Assembly (NCBI GenBank): GCA_964540815.1
Contig: CAZIOH010000035.1
Location: 1-64,000 of the forward strand
Direction of reading: 5' to 3'
DNA from: CAZIOH01 sp964540815
GTDB taxonomy: Bacteria > Myxococcota_A > Polyangia > Fen-1088
DNA: 64,000 nucleotides
A program made the translations under genes and the position numbers. Shown here piece after piece: positions 9,479-18,712 of this stretch. Positions within the stretch are counted from its first letter, which is position 1, and each line of letters begins with the position of its first letter. The notes under the pieces were generated by a model. That model saw only the letters and a program-made list of their open reading frames with translations, had not been told where the DNA came from and ran no database searches.

Positions 9479-11125
9479 ATGACGACGACGAAGACCACGA
9501 CCATGGGCAAATCCGGAGTGACGATGCGGGACAAGCCGGTGCTCTGGACACCGGGCGACTGGAACGCCTTCTTCGGGTTCGGCACCAACATCCTGGTGAA
9601 CCTGATTGTTCTGACCGGGCTGCTGCGGTTCGTCCTCAAGATGCCTGATGCCCTGGTCTTCGGGCGCATCCTGCCCGCCACCGGGCTGATGTTGTGCATC
9701 AGCACGCTCTACTATGCCCGCCTGGCCTACAACCTGGCCAAGAAGACCGGACGCAGCGACGTCTGTGCGCTCCCCTCCGGGATCAGCGTCCCGCACATGT
9801 TCGTCGTCACCTTCGTGATCATGCTGCCCATCGCCGCCAAGACCGGCGATCCCGTCAAGGGGTGGGAAGCTGGCCTGACCTGGGTCTTCATCCAGAGCTT
9901 CGTGCTGATGGCTGGCGGCTTTCTCGCCCCCTACATCCGGAAGATCACCCCGCGCGCTGCGCTGCTCGGCACCCTGGCCGGGGTCTCGATCGCCTTCATA
10001 TCGATGCGCCCGGCGCTGCAGATGTTCATGAATCCCACCATCGGCATCGTCTGCTTCGCCATCATCCTCGCCAGCTGGTTCGGAGGGGTCCGTTACTTTC
10101 GGGGCATCCCGGCCGGATTGGTGGCGATCGGGGTGGGGACGGCCATTGCCTGGGGTGGGACAGCCCTCGGATTCGACCTCGGAATGAGCAAGAAGAGCCT
10201 CGTCGACTCGGTCTCGAGCTTCGGGTTCTCGGTCCCGTTGCCGGCGGTGGGCCACATCTTCTCAGGCTTCCAGTTCCTCGGCGTGATCCTGGTGACCGCC
10301 ATCCCGTTCGGCATCTACGATCTGGTCGAGGCGCTCGACAACGTCGAGAGCGCGGCGGTGGCCGGGGACAGCTTCCCCACCACGCGGGTGCTCACCGCCG
10401 ATGGCGTGATCAGTCTGATCGGCTGCTCGATGGGCAACCCCTTCATCAACGCGGTCTACATCGGTCACCCGGGCTGGAAGGCCATGGGAGGACGCATCGG
10501 ATATTCGGCGGCCACGGGGGTCAGTGTCCTCCTGCTCTCCTGGCTCGGGGTCATCTCCTTGATCGTCTCTCTGGTCCCCGTGGTCGCCATATCGCCAATC
10601 CTGCTCTACATCGGGATGCTGATCGGCTCGCAGGCCTTCCAGGAGACCCCGAAGAGCCACGCCCCGGCCATCGTCCTCTCCCTGACGCCGCACATCGCCG
10701 CCTGGGGCAAGCTTCAGATCGACAACTCGCTGGCGGCGGCGGGGACCAACGCAGCCGCGGTCGGCTACGACAAGCTCGGCGACATCGGCGTTCTGTACAA
10801 GGGGCTGGCCGTCATGGGGGGAGGCGCGATCCTCGGGGGCGTCATCCTGGCCTCGATCGCGGTCTTCATCATCGAGCGACAGTTCATGAAATCGGCCATC
10901 TTCGCGCTGGTCGGGGCTGGGCTGACCTTCTTTGGCTTCATGCATGGCGAGGCCATCGGGTTCGGCGAGACCCCGGTGGTGGCCCTGGCGTACCTCGGGG
11001 TGGCGGGCGTGCTCGCCGGCTGCGCCCGCTTCGCCCAGGTGACCCCGAGCGCCGTGAGTGGACATCACCACGCCGACGACGAAGAGCTCGCCCACGCCGG
11101 GCCAATGCTGGAGCCGGCCGAGTAG
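9479..11125 (+). CDS. NCS2-family nucleobase/ureide permease
   Basis: 548 residues with about 12-14 hydrophobic segments, a xanthine/uracil permease-family (PF00860-like) transporter of the cytoplasmic membrane. The N-terminus is short and Thr-rich (MTTTKTTT), followed by the GDWNAFFGFGTNILVNLIVL entry segment. Conserved polar residues of the core helices are seen in ALPSGIS and in the IPFGIYDLVEALDNVESA stretch. The C-terminus is His/Asp/Glu-rich (SGHHHADDEELAH) and may be cytoplasmic. GAAGGGAG precedes the start. It shares strand and probably transcript with the cysteine amidohydrolase upstream; biuret, a ureide or a pyrimidine is the likely substrate by context. It converges on the CDGSH fusion gene with only 20 bp between stop codons. 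Confidence 0.88.
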   Translation: MTTTKTTTMGKSGVTMRDKPVLWTPGDWNAFFGFGTNILVNLIVLTGLLRFVLKMPDALVFGRILPATGLMLCISTLYYARLAYNLAKKTGRSDVCALPSGISVPHMFVVTFVIMLPIAAKTGDPVKGWEAGLTWVFIQSFVLMAGGFLAPYIRKITPRAALLGTLAGVSIAFISMRPALQMFMNPTIGIVCFAIILASWFGGVRYFRGIPAGLVAIGVGTAIAWGGTALGFDLGMSKKSLVDSVSSFGFSVPLPAVGHIFSGFQFLGVILVTAIPFGIYDLVEALDNVESAAVAGDSFPTTRVLTADGVISLIGCSMGNPFINAVYIGHPGWKAMGGRIGYSAATGVSVLLLSWLGVISLIVSLVPVVAISPILLYIGMLIGSQAFQETPKSHAPAIVLSLTPHIAAWGKLQIDNSLAAAGTNAAAVGYDKLGDIGVLYKGLAVMGGGAILGGVILASIAVFIIERQFMKSAIFALVGAGLTFFGFMHGEAIGFGETPVVALAYLGVAGVLAGCARFAQVTPSAVSGHHHADDEELAHAGPMLEPAE

Positions 11126-11145
11126 CGGCCGGCCGGAGGCGAGCG

Positions 11146-13230
11146 TCAGGTCGACCGGAACCCGACCCGGGCGTGGCTGCCGTCGCAGAAGGGCTTGGTG
11201 TTGCTCGCGCCGCAACGACAGAGCTTCGCCTGACCGAGGCGAGCAACCACGCGGCCCGTCCCGCTCGTGATCTCGAGATTTCCGCGCACGTTGAGGGGGC
11301 CATCGGTCTGAGGATTGATCGTGAGCGGCCCATCGCGCACGGGGAGCATGTCGGTTCGTGAGGTCGTCGCCGGCTCCCCGGAGGCCGAGAACCCGATCTC
11401 GTGGTGGCTGTTGTCGCAATACGGCTTGTTCTTCGAGGCCCCACATCGGCAGAGGGTGGCGCGAAAGAAGCCGGTCTGGCCGTCGAGATCGAGGGCGCCG
11501 CGCACGGCATAGGGCCCCGCCTCGCGCACCGAGATCAGGTTCACCGGGGGAGCCGTCTCGTCCGGCTGCCCGTCCTTGCGCCGGTACGCGATGGCGCCCG
11601 ACGGACAGGCGTGCGCGATCTCCACCAGGGCCTCGACGCGGATCGCATCGGGGCGGATCCAGGGGCCCTTGACGTTGGCCAGGAACACCTGGGGAGCGCC
11701 GGTCACGCAGAAGCGGGAGTGGATGCACTTCTTGCCGTCGAAGAGCAGAGTCAGGGCCTGGCCCTCGATGTGCTCCACCCCGCCGACCACCGTCGGCACC
11801 GGGGGGGGCGCCGGGTCCCCAGGCGGCAGCCCGGGCAGGACCGGCCGTCCGGGCAGGACCGGCTGCTCGGGTGCAACCGGCTTCGGCGCGGGCGCCACCG
11901 CGGCCTGGGCGATCGGCGAGCCAGCCGCCACCTCATCGCCGAGCGCGTGGTCGCCGCGCCGATCGAGCTCGGCGAGGATGCGCGCCGCACGCTCGAGCCG
12001 GCCCCCGGCCCGGGTCGCGACCGTTCCCGACCCAGCCGACGACGACGACGACGACCACGAAGACGCGAGCCCGGCACCGGCTTCCGCCACCTCGTGGAGA
12101 CGCTCGCGGAAGAAGCGGTGCGCGGACGGGCCGGGCGGCAGGGCGGCCGCGTCCCGCAGGGCGGTGAAGGACATCCCGGCGTGGCAGGCCGGATGCGACG
12201 GCCCCGCGGGCAGCCGGGCGGCGTGCTCGCCGAGCGCGGTGACCGCCCGCATGAGGCCAATCGCGAGCTCCACCACCACCCCCTTGTCGGCCGCCGGTCG
12301 CGGGACGAGGTAGGAGAACGCCAGCAGCCGCAACATCAGCTGGTATCCGGTGTTGGCGAGATCGACGGTGGCGGCGGCCTGCGGATCCTCGATCCAGACC
12401 CGTCCCTCGCGGCGCATGGGCGGCCGCAGGACCGGGTTGTGGGCGCTCGGAAACGCCGGAGCGAACGCCGGTCGGGCCGCCTGGAGGGCCGCGAGCTCGG
12501 AGCGGATGGCGGCGAACTTCTGGTAGTGAGAGCCCACCGAATGCAAGGGCGCGCCCTCCCCCTGCTCCACGATCGACGTCAGGGCCTCGAGCGCGGTCTC
12601 GAGGCACACCACCGGCTTGACGCCCGCCAGATCGACCTCGCTCGACGACAGCTGGAGCTCTCGGTCGCCGCAAAAGGCGACGGCCTCTCCCTGGTGCGCG
12701 ACGAACGCGCGCAGGCTGGCCTCGAGCGCCTCGTAGAACTCGCCCACCGTCTCGTAGTCCAGCGCCATGGGGGTGATCCGCGGGGCCCGAACGCCGCGCG
12801 AGAAGAGAAACTCTGGAGCGAACCCCTCCCCCTCGGGCTCGGCCGAGCCCACCGGTCGCTCGAGGTGAATGAAGTGCTGCAGCACCGCCGCGCTGAACGG
12901 TGCCAGCTTGACCACCAGCCCCGCCGGGAGCGCCCCCGGATCGAGCGGGAAGTTCCCGCGTCCCAAGTGGGGCGCGCCGCCGAGCGCCGAGGTGATGTTC
13001 CACACCGCCGCCAGGTGCCCCATCTCCTCGATGGCCACGTCGACCATGGTCTTGCGCCAGGCCGACACCGCGGTGGCCTCCTCGGCGGTCAGCCCCTCGG
13101 CCTCGCCATCCCGCAGGCTGAAGGCCGCATAGAGATAGGTGCACATGAGCGTGTGCTCGAGCTCGGACGCCTCGTAGAGGGTGTGCAGGAGCTGCTCGCG
13201 GGAGGGAACGAAGTCGTCGCTGGGCTTCAC
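11146..13230 (-). CDS. Multidomain iron protein: ferritin-like + mono-cluster ferredoxin + two CDGSH domains
   Basis: About 694 residues. Residues about 15-250 form a ferritin-like helical domain of the VioB/iminophenylpyruvate-synthase-associated type (EASELEHTLMCTYLYAAFS and EEMGHLAAVWNI carry Glu/His ligand candidates). A helical middle part and a Ser/Pro-rich linker, including a six-Ser run from a GAC repeat, lead to a divergent 4Fe-4S ferredoxin domain (KCIHSRFC ... HACPSGAI). Two CDGSH-type 2Fe-2S motifs end the protein (CRCGASKNKPYCDNSHHEIG and CRCGASNTKPFCDGSHARVG). The start is uncertain: GTG 13230 sits about 95 bp after the SDR gene and begins the conserved region; no ATG is nearby. 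It is last in the sugar-acid operon, so a redox or Fe-S supply role for the Fe-S dehydratase is conceivable but unproven. Confidence 0.83.
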   Translation of the reverse strand: MKPSDDFVPSREQLLHTLYEASELEHTLMCTYLYAAFSLRDGEAEGLTAEEATAVSAWRKTMVDVAIEEMGHLAAVWNITSALGGAPHLGRGNFPLDPGALPAGLVVKLAPFSAAVLQHFIHLERPVGSAEPEGEGFAPEFLFSRGVRAPRITPMALDYETVGEFYEALEASLRAFVAHQGEAVAFCGDRELQLSSSEVDLAGVKPVVCLETALEALTSIVEQGEGAPLHSVGSHYQKFAAIRSELAALQAARPAFAPAFPSAHNPVLRPPMRREGRVWIEDPQAAATVDLANTGYQLMLRLLAFSYLVPRPAADKGVVVELAIGLMRAVTALGEHAARLPAGPSHPACHAGMSFTALRDAAALPPGPSAHRFFRERLHEVAEAGAGLASSWSSSSSSAGSGTVATRAGGRLERAARILAELDRRGDHALGDEVAAGSPIAQAAVAPAPKPVAPEQPVLPGRPVLPGLPPGDPAPPPVPTVVGGVEHIEGQALTLLFDGKKCIHSRFCVTGAPQVFLANVKGPWIRPDAIRVEALVEIAHACPSGAIAYRRKDGQPDETAPPVNLISVREAGPYAVRGALDLDGQTGFFRATLCRCGASKNKPYCDNSHHEIGFSASGEPATTSRTDMLPVRDGPLTINPQTDGPLNVRGNLEITSGTGRVVARLGQAKLCRCGASNTKPFCDGSHARVGFRST
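12038..12055. repeat. GAC trinucleotide repeat, six copies, in frame
   Basis: Six tandem GAC units lie within the linker of the CDGSH fusion gene and encode part of a poly-Ser tract on the minus strand. The domains on either side are unaffected, so the copy number may be free to vary. Confidence 0.7.
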
Positions 13231-13325
13231 GGTTGACCGAAACTTACGCGATGAAATCGGCAGGTGAAGCCACAATCGATCCGCACCCGGCGTCGCCCCC
13301 GCGCGCGGCCCGCTCACCGCCCGCT

Positions 13326-14105
13326 TCACCCGGTTGGCGCGCTCGGCGAATCGGGCCCAGGGGGAAAATCGAAGGGAAGGCCGGCTGGAAAGCGGTCCTG
13401 CGGGTCGTAGCCGATGGCGGCGGCCGGCGCCGCGAGATCGTAGGCGTCGCGGCCCTCCGGTCCGATGGCGTAGAAGGTCGCGAAGCCCGCGAAGGGCGCC
13501 TCGATGGCGCAGGCCATGAAGTGCGCGACGTCGCGCCGGCTGATGTAGTGGCGCGACATCGCCACCTCCCGCATCCGCAGGGCCTCGCGCTCGTCCCGGA
13601 CCATCCAGCCGATGCGGGCCGCGATGATCGCCATCGGGAACTTGCGGGCGTACATCTCGCCCATCTGCTCCGCCCACACCTTGGTGAGCGCATAGTGGTT
13701 GGTGGGCTCGACGTGCATCGAGGTCCGCCGGGGATCACCCGCGGCTCGATGCCAGGCCACCTGGACCGAGCTCGCCAGCACCACCCGCGGGACGGAATGC
13801 TGCCGGGCGGCGTCGAGCAGGTGGTAAAGACCCACGACGTTCGAAGGGACCAGCTGCTCGAAGGGCGCGTCGTCGGGGACCGCCGCCAGGTGCACGATGG
13901 CCTCGATCCCGGCGCAGGCCCCGGTCAGCGCCCCGAGATCGCCGAGCTCCCCGCGCACGTCATCGGGACCGGGGGCGACGCCATCCCGTGCGGGTGCCCC
14001 CGCGGGCGACCGATCGAAGCGCCGGACGGCGTGCCCCCGTCCGGCCAGAAACGCGCACACCGGCCTGCCGATGGCGCCGGAAGCGCCGGTCACGAGCACG
14101 CGCAT
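13326..14105 (-). CDS. NAD(P)-dependent epimerase/dehydrogenase, uronate-dehydrogenase-like SDR
   Basis: 259 residues of extended/atypical SDR type. Nucleotide-binding motif GASGAIGRPV at residues 7-16, the acidic residue after beta2 (RFDRS), the HLAAVP motif, catalytic Ser in LASSVQ and YALTK (Tyr/Lys pair) are all in order. Length and the segment PFEQLVPSNVVGLYHLLDAA resemble bacterial uronate dehydrogenases, which oxidise aldohexuronic acids to aldaro-lactones with NAD. The neighbouring xylonate dehydratase, semialdehyde dehydrogenase and FAH-family dehydratase suggest it oxidises an aldose or uronic acid at C1 to feed the pathway. It starts 32 bp after the dehydratase stop; no strong Shine-Dalgarno was seen. 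The exact sugar is unknown. Confidence 0.82.
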   Translation of the reverse strand: MRVLVTGASGAIGRPVCAFLAGRGHAVRRFDRSPAGAPARDGVAPGPDDVRGELGDLGALTGACAGIEAIVHLAAVPDDAPFEQLVPSNVVGLYHLLDAARQHSVPRVVLASSVQVAWHRAAGDPRRTSMHVEPTNHYALTKVWAEQMGEMYARKFPMAIIAARIGWMVRDEREALRMREVAMSRHYISRRDVAHFMACAIEAPFAGFATFYAIGPEGRDAYDLAAPAAAIGYDPQDRFPAGLPFDFPPGPDSPSAPTG

Positions 14106-14137
14106 GGAAGAGAGCCCACGACCCGGCGGGGCCGTTT

Positions 14138-16189
14138 CTATTCAGCACCTTCGTCGCGAGGCAGGCGCTCGCGCGCGCCCGCGGGCCGCAGCGACGCGAG
14201 GCCAGCCTCGATCACCTCGATGATCCGATCGACGTCGTAGATGCAACCCGCCCAGGTGCCGCCACTCGCCTGCTGCAGAGCTGCCCAGAGGCGGGTGTCG
14301 TCGGGCAGGCGGGCGTGTGGCCGAACCGCCGGATGGGTGGTGCGCTCCGCCAGCAGTCGCACCGCCTCGCCGGGATCGAGGGCGCGCGGCTGGTCCCGGT
14401 CGGGCACCGGCACCGCCACCAGGTCGACCCGTCCGGTCAGCGCCCGCCGGTCCACCATGATCTCGACGATGTCCCCGTCGCGCAGCTTGCCGATCGGCCC
14501 GCCGGCCAGCGCCTCGGGTCCCACGTGCCCGAGGCAGGCGCCGGTCGAGACCCCGGAGAACCGGGCGTCGGTCACGATGGCGACGTGCTTGCCCCAGGGG
14601 ACGTACTTGAGGGCCGAGGTGAGCTGGTACGTCTCCTCCATCCCGGTGCCGAGCGGCCCCGCGCCGATCAGGACCACGACGTCATTCGCCTTCACGGGCG
14701 GCCGGCTCGTGCCCTTGATGGCGGCGATCGCCTCCACCTCGGAGCCGAAGACCCGCACGGGTCCCCGGTGACGGTAGACCTGATCCTCACCCACCACCGA
14801 GGGATCGATGGCCGTCGCCTTGACCACCGAGCCCTCCGGGGCCAGGTTGCCCGACGGGAAGACCACCGTGCTCGTGAGCCCGGCCCGGCGCGCGGCGTCC
14901 GCGTCCATGATCACGTCGTCGGGATTGATCCCATCGGAGGCCCGAAGCCGCGCCCGGGCCTCGCGCCGCCGGTCGCTGGCTTCCCACCAGTCGAGCACCG
15001 TCCCGAGCTTCTCCCCGGTCACGGTGAGGGCGCCGACGTCGAGCAATCCCATGCGCCGCAGATGCAGCATGACCTCGGGCACGCCGCCGGCCATGAACAC
15101 CTGGACGGTGGGGTGGTTGCGCGGCCCGTTCGGCAACGCATCGACCAGCCGCGGGGTCGAGCGGTTGATGCGGTTCCAGTCCTCGATGGTCGGGCGCCTG
15201 AGCCCGGCCGCGTGGGCCAGGGCCGGGATGTGCAGCAAGAGGTTGGTCGAGCCGCCGAAGGCCGCGTGGAGCAACATCGCGTTCTCGAGCGCCCCGGGGG
15301 TCAGGATCGCCGACAGCGGGATGTTTCGTGCCGAGAGCCGCACGAGGGCCCGCGCCGAGCGGCGGGCCATGTCCAGCCAGGCCGGCTCGCCCGACGGCGC
15401 GAGGGCGCTGTGGGGCAGGGTCAGACCGAAGGCCTCGGCCACCACCTGCGAGGTCGCCGCGGTGCCGAGGAACTGACAGCCTCCCCCCGGAGTGCCACAG
15501 GCGCGGCAGCCCATCGTCGCGGCCTCGTCCCGGGTGATGAGCCCGTGGGCGAAGCGGGCGCCGATCGACTGCACCTTCCCGGCGTCCTCCCCGCCGATCG
15601 CGGGCAGGGTCACGCCCCCCGGGACCACGATCCCCGGGAGATCGCGGCACCCGGCGAGGGCCAGCAAGGTCGCCGGCAGGCCCTTGTCGCAGGTCGCGAT
15701 GCCCATCACCCCGGATCGCCGCGGCAGCGAGCGGATGAGCCGGCGCATGGTGATGGCGGCGTCGTTGCGATACGGGAGGCTGTCGAACATCCCGACGGTC
15801 CCCTGGGTCCGGCCGTCGCAGGGATCGCTGCAGTAGGCCGCGAAGGGGACCACCCCGGCGGCGCGCAGGGTCTCGGCGGCGGCGCGCACCAGGAGCCCGA
15901 TCTCCCAGTGCCCGGTGTGGTACCCGAGCGCGACCGGGGTGCCGTCGGCATCGCGCAGCCCCCCCTGGGTGCTGACGATCAGGAACTGCGCGCGCCCGAC
16001 CTCGGACGGGGCCCAGCCCATCCCGGCGTCCTGGGTCATCCCGAAGAGGTTGCCGCTCGGCTCGGCGAGCAGCATCTCGGGCGTGATCGGCAGCTGCCCT
16101 TCCGGCCCGCTGGCCTTGGTGCGGGTGTCGGCGAAGAGCTCGCCGCCGCCGAGCAGCTCGGCGAGGGACAGCTCGGCCGCCGGATGACT
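14138..16189 (-). CDS. yjhG: IlvD/Edd-family D-xylonate dehydratase, YjhG/YagF type
   Basis: About 683 residues, close to the 655 of E. coli YjhG/YagF and longer than ordinary IlvD (about 570). It dehydrates D-xylonate to 2-keto-3-deoxy-D-xylonate. Cysteines expected to hold the Fe-S cluster are seen in SDPCDGRTQG, TCDKGLPAT and GCRACGTPGGGCQFLGT. The N-terminal GPEGQLPITPEMLL and GMTQDAGMGW stretches and the C-terminal WAGCIYDVDRI are characteristic of this subfamily. I choose GTG 16189 (GGGAG, 6-nt spacing) over the in-frame TTG 16222, whose purine-rich stretch lies too close. Its gene lies between the aldehyde dehydrogenase (58 bp upstream) and the SDR (32 bp downstream), consistent with a Weimberg-type operon. 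Confidence 0.93.
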   Translation of the reverse strand, partial: SHPAAELSLAELLGGGELFADTRTKASGPEGQLPITPEMLLAEPSGNLFGMTQDAGMGWAPSEVGRAQFLIVSTQGGLRDADGTPVALGYHTGHWEIGLLVRAAAETLRAAGVVPFAAYCSDPCDGRTQGTVGMFDSLPYRNDAAITMRRLIRSLPRRSGVMGIATCDKGLPATLLALAGCRDLPGIVVPGGVTLPAIGGEDAGKVQSIGARFAHGLITRDEAATMGCRACGTPGGGCQFLGTAATSQVVAEAFGLTLPHSALAPSGEPAWLDMARRSARALVRLSARNIPLSAILTPGALENAMLLHAAFGGSTNLLLHIPALAHAAGLRRPTIEDWNRINRSTPRLVDALPNGPRNHPTVQVFMAGGVPEVMLHLRRMGLLDVGALTVTGEKLGTVLDWWEASDRRREARARLRASDGINPDDVIMDADAARRAGLTSTVVFPSGNLAPEGSVVKATAIDPSVVGEDQVYRHRGPVRVFGSEVEAIAAIKGTSRPPVKANDVVVLIGAGPLGTGMEETYQLTSALKYVPWGKHVAIVTDARFSGVSTGACLGHVGPEALAGGPIGKLRDGDIVEIMVDRRALTGRVDLVAVPVPDRDQPRALDPGEAVRLLAERTTHPAVRPHARLPDDTRLWAALQQASGGTWAGCIYDVDRIIEVIEAGLASLRPAGARERLPRDEGAE

Positions 16190-16247
16190 CACGACCGGCT
16201 CCCGAGGTGACGCCGCTCGCAACCACCCTGCTCGCGACGGGCTGACA

Positions 16248-17876
16248 TCAGGCCGCGCCGCCGACGTCCTTCTGGGTCCAGGCGCCGTCGATCGAGCGCC
16301 ACATCCGCCCGGTGGGGTTCTTGTCCTGCAGCTCGACTGGAAGGCGGTGGGCCCGCACGTTGTCGAAGGACTGCAGGGCCGCGAACCGCGACATCGACGC
16401 GGGCAGACCCACCGCGGTGAAGCCCGGGTGGCCGGTCGCCGGGAACGGCCCGCCGTGGTTCATCGCGGGCGAGACCGCCACGCCGGTCGGCATCTTGTCG
16501 TTGAGCAGCCGGCCCACCCGCTGGCGCAACACCTCGGCCACCCGCGGGTACTCGGCGTCGTCCTTGCCGCTGGTGTCGCTGTAGATGGTCCCGGTGAGGT
16601 TGCCCTCGAGGCGGGTGGCGATCTCCACCATCTGGCCCACGTCCCGGGCGAGCACGATGGTGTTGACGGTGCCGAAGGCTTCCGTCTGCAGGGCGTGGGG
16701 GTTCGCGAGGAAGCCATCGCCCGACACCCGCAACAAGGTGCTCTCGTGGCTGATGCGCGGGCCGGCGAGGGGGTGGCCCCCGACCACCAGCTCGGCGCCG
16801 TGCTTGCGGAGCTCCTCGATGCCGCTCGCGATGCCGGCCAGCCCCGACGGGCCGAGCAGGGTCCCCGGGGGCCCCTTGGCGAACAGGGCGGCCACCTCCG
16901 CCACGAACGCCTGGCCCGCGACGTCGTCACACACCACGGTCAGCCCGGGCCGCGTGCAGAACTGCCCGGCCCCGAGCGCGCACGAGTCGAAGAGCTCCTT
17001 GGCCACGGCCGGCAGGCGCTCCGCGAGCGCGCCTGGCAAGACGAAGATCGGGTTGACGCTCGACATCTCGAGGTAGATGGGCTTGCCGGCGCGGTCGGCC
17101 GCCGCCTTCAGCTGAAGCCCGGCGCTCTTGCTGCCCGTGAACCCGGTGGCGGCCACCGCCGGATGGGCGACGAGCTCGAAGCCCACCGCGGCGGGCGTCC
17201 GGTAGATGAGCTGGACCATCGCGGCCGGCAGCCCGCTCTCGCGGGCCGCCTCGACCGCCAGCTCCGCCAGCAGGCGGCTGGTCCCGGGGTGACCGGTGTT
17301 GGCCTTGCCGATCACCGGATTGCCGGCCGCCACCGCCGCCACGAAGTCGCCGCCGGCGATCGAGTTGAAGGCGAAGGGAAAGTTGTTGGGTCCGAAGACC
17401 ACCACGGGCCCGCCGAGCGCGGCCTGGTACGCGCGCAGGTTGGCCTGGGTGTCGATGGTGGCGTGGGTCCACGACCGATCCCGGGCCGCGGCGGCGCCCT
17501 GGCGCAGCTGGTTGGTGGTCCGCGGCAGCTCGACCGCGCGCAGGCGCGGGGTGACCGGATACGCGGTCTCGCGGGCGGCCATGGCGACCAGCCCATCCGC
17601 CGACACCTCGATGCGCGCCGCATAGCCGTCGAGAAACCGCGCGATGCGGTCGGCGGCGTCCGGCATCGAGCGGAGCGCCACGGCCGCCTCGAGCCCCGCC
17701 TCGCAGGCCCGGGTCACGTCCTTGGTCCCGGACACCGGATAGGACTCGGGGAGCGGAGTCGAGGTGGACGGATCGACGGCGCTGAAGCTCCCGTGCGGGT
17801 CGGCGGACGGTCGCCACTCGCCGGCGACGAGGACGGGTCGTGGCTGAGTCTGAGTCTGAGTCTGGCTGGCGGTCAC
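16248..17876 (-). CDS. NADP-type aldehyde dehydrogenase, alpha-ketoglutarate semialdehyde dehydrogenase-like
   Basis: 542 residues. It matches the longer (500-530 residue) aldehyde dehydrogenases that oxidise alpha-ketoglutarate semialdehyde (2,5-dioxopentanoate) to alpha-ketoglutarate, the last step of the Weimberg pathway. Catalytic Cys lies in GAGQFCTRPG (near 300), the general-base Glu in YLEMSSVNP (near 265), and the cofactor segment includes GPNNFPFAFN and GFTGSKSAG. The N-terminus holds a Gln-Thr repeat from a 6-bp tandem repeat at 17844-17864. The start is GTG 17876, overlapping the TGA of the FAH-family gene (GTGA), so it is translationally coupled to that gene. Aldarate or hydroxyproline-derived semialdehyde could also be the physiological source. 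Confidence 0.9.
   Translation of the reverse strand: MTASQTQTQTQPRPVLVAGEWRPSADPHGSFSAVDPSTSTPLPESYPVSGTKDVTRACEAGLEAAVALRSMPDAADRIARFLDGYAARIEVSADGLVAMAARETAYPVTPRLRAVELPRTTNQLRQGAAAARDRSWTHATIDTQANLRAYQAALGGPVVVFGPNNFPFAFNSIAGGDFVAAVAAGNPVIGKANTGHPGTSRLLAELAVEAARESGLPAAMVQLIYRTPAAVGFELVAHPAVAATGFTGSKSAGLQLKAAADRAGKPIYLEMSSVNPIFVLPGALAERLPAVAKELFDSCALGAGQFCTRPGLTVVCDDVAGQAFVAEVAALFAKGPPGTLLGPSGLAGIASGIEELRKHGAELVVGGHPLAGPRISHESTLLRVSGDGFLANPHALQTEAFGTVNTIVLARDVGQMVEIATRLEGNLTGTIYSDTSGKDDAEYPRVAEVLRQRVGRLLNDKMPTGVAVSPAMNHGGPFPATGHPGFTAVGLPASMSRFAALQSFDNVRAHRLPVELQDKNPTGRMWRSIDGAWTQKDVGGAA
17844..17864. repeat. 6-bp tandem repeat encoding Gln-Thr at an enzyme N-terminus
   Basis: Three CTGAGT units plus CTG (plus strand) encode the QTQTQT run directly after the GTG start of the aldehyde dehydrogenase. 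Changes of one unit would keep the frame and alter only the disordered N-terminus or start region. Confidence 0.75.
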
Positions 17877-18712
17877 GGTGCTCTCCTGGCGCTCGGGGTG
17901 CGTGCGACGTCGTTCTCCAGCGTGAGCGAGCCAATCGTGATGCGCACCCGATCGCCGCGCTTCATGCTGAAGTCGTGCGGGGGAATGATGCCGGTCCCGG
18001 TCATCAGGAACACCCCCCGGGGAAAGTCCAGCTCCTTGCCGAGGTACTCGACCAGCTCCTCGAGCGGCCGCTTGATCTGCCCGGTGCGGGTCGAGCCCTC
18101 GAAGGCCGGCCGCCCCTCACGCAGAATCACAATCTCAATCGGCAGATCGCGCAGGGTGTCGGGGGCCTGCAGCGAGAGCCCGGGGCCGAGCGCGCACGAG
18201 CCCTCGTAGACCTTGGCCTGGGGCAGGTACAGGGGATTCTCGCCCTCGATGTCGCGGGACGACACGTCGTTGCCCACGCAGAACCCCACGATCTCGCGGT
18301 GTGCGTTCACCACCAGCGTCAGCTCTGGCTCGGGGACGTTCCAGGCGCTGTCATCCCGCACCCGGATCGGCCCCTCGTGCCCCACCACCCGCCACCCGAT
18401 GGCCTTCCAGAAGAGCTCTGGCCGCTTGGCGTCGTAGACCCGGGCGTATACATCCTTGACGGTGGACTCGGCCTCTCGCGCCTCGCGGCTGCGCAGGTAG
18501 GTGACCCCGCTGGCCCAGATCTCCTGGGTGGGCTCCACGGGGGCGAGGAGCGGCCCGGTCGCCAGAGCGCCACGGGGCATCGCTTGCAGGAGCCCGGGGA
18601 TGGCCGCGGCCGGGAGCTGCAGGGCCAGCCCGAGCTCGAAGGCGGCCGGCAAGAAGCGACCGTCGACGGCCCAGCGGGCCCCATCGGCGGTTTGGTGTCG
18701 GGTCAGGTACAT
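17873..18712 (-). CDS. Fumarylacetoacetate hydrolase-family protein, probable 2-keto-3-deoxy-pentonate dehydratase
   Basis: 279 residues. The FAH fold is evident from WASGVTYLRSREAR, the metal-binding EPEL plus GNDVSSRDIE region, and the late TGTGIIPP loop. The ...VYDAKRPELFWKA stretch resembles 2-keto-3-deoxy-D-arabinonate/xylonate dehydratases, which form alpha-ketoglutarate semialdehyde. With the xylonate dehydratase and the semialdehyde dehydrogenase next to it, this completes the three core Weimberg steps. ATG 18712 is preceded by AAAGGGG with 8-nt spacing; the frame-open extension upstream is not needed. Its stop overlaps the aldehyde dehydrogenase start. It is first in the minus-strand operon and is divergent from the GntP-type permease gene. 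Another ketoacid hydratase or hydrolase activity cannot be excluded from sequence alone. Confidence 0.88.
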   Translation of the reverse strand: MYLTRHQTADGARWAVDGRFLPAAFELGLALQLPAAAIPGLLQAMPRGALATGPLLAPVEPTQEIWASGVTYLRSREAREAESTVKDVYARVYDAKRPELFWKAIGWRVVGHEGPIRVRDDSAWNVPEPELTLVVNAHREIVGFCVGNDVSSRDIEGENPLYLPQAKVYEGSCALGPGLSLQAPDTLRDLPIEIVILREGRPAFEGSTRTGQIKRPLEELVEYLGKELDFPRGVFLMTGTGIIPPHDFSMKRGDRVRITIGSLTLENDVARTPSARRAP

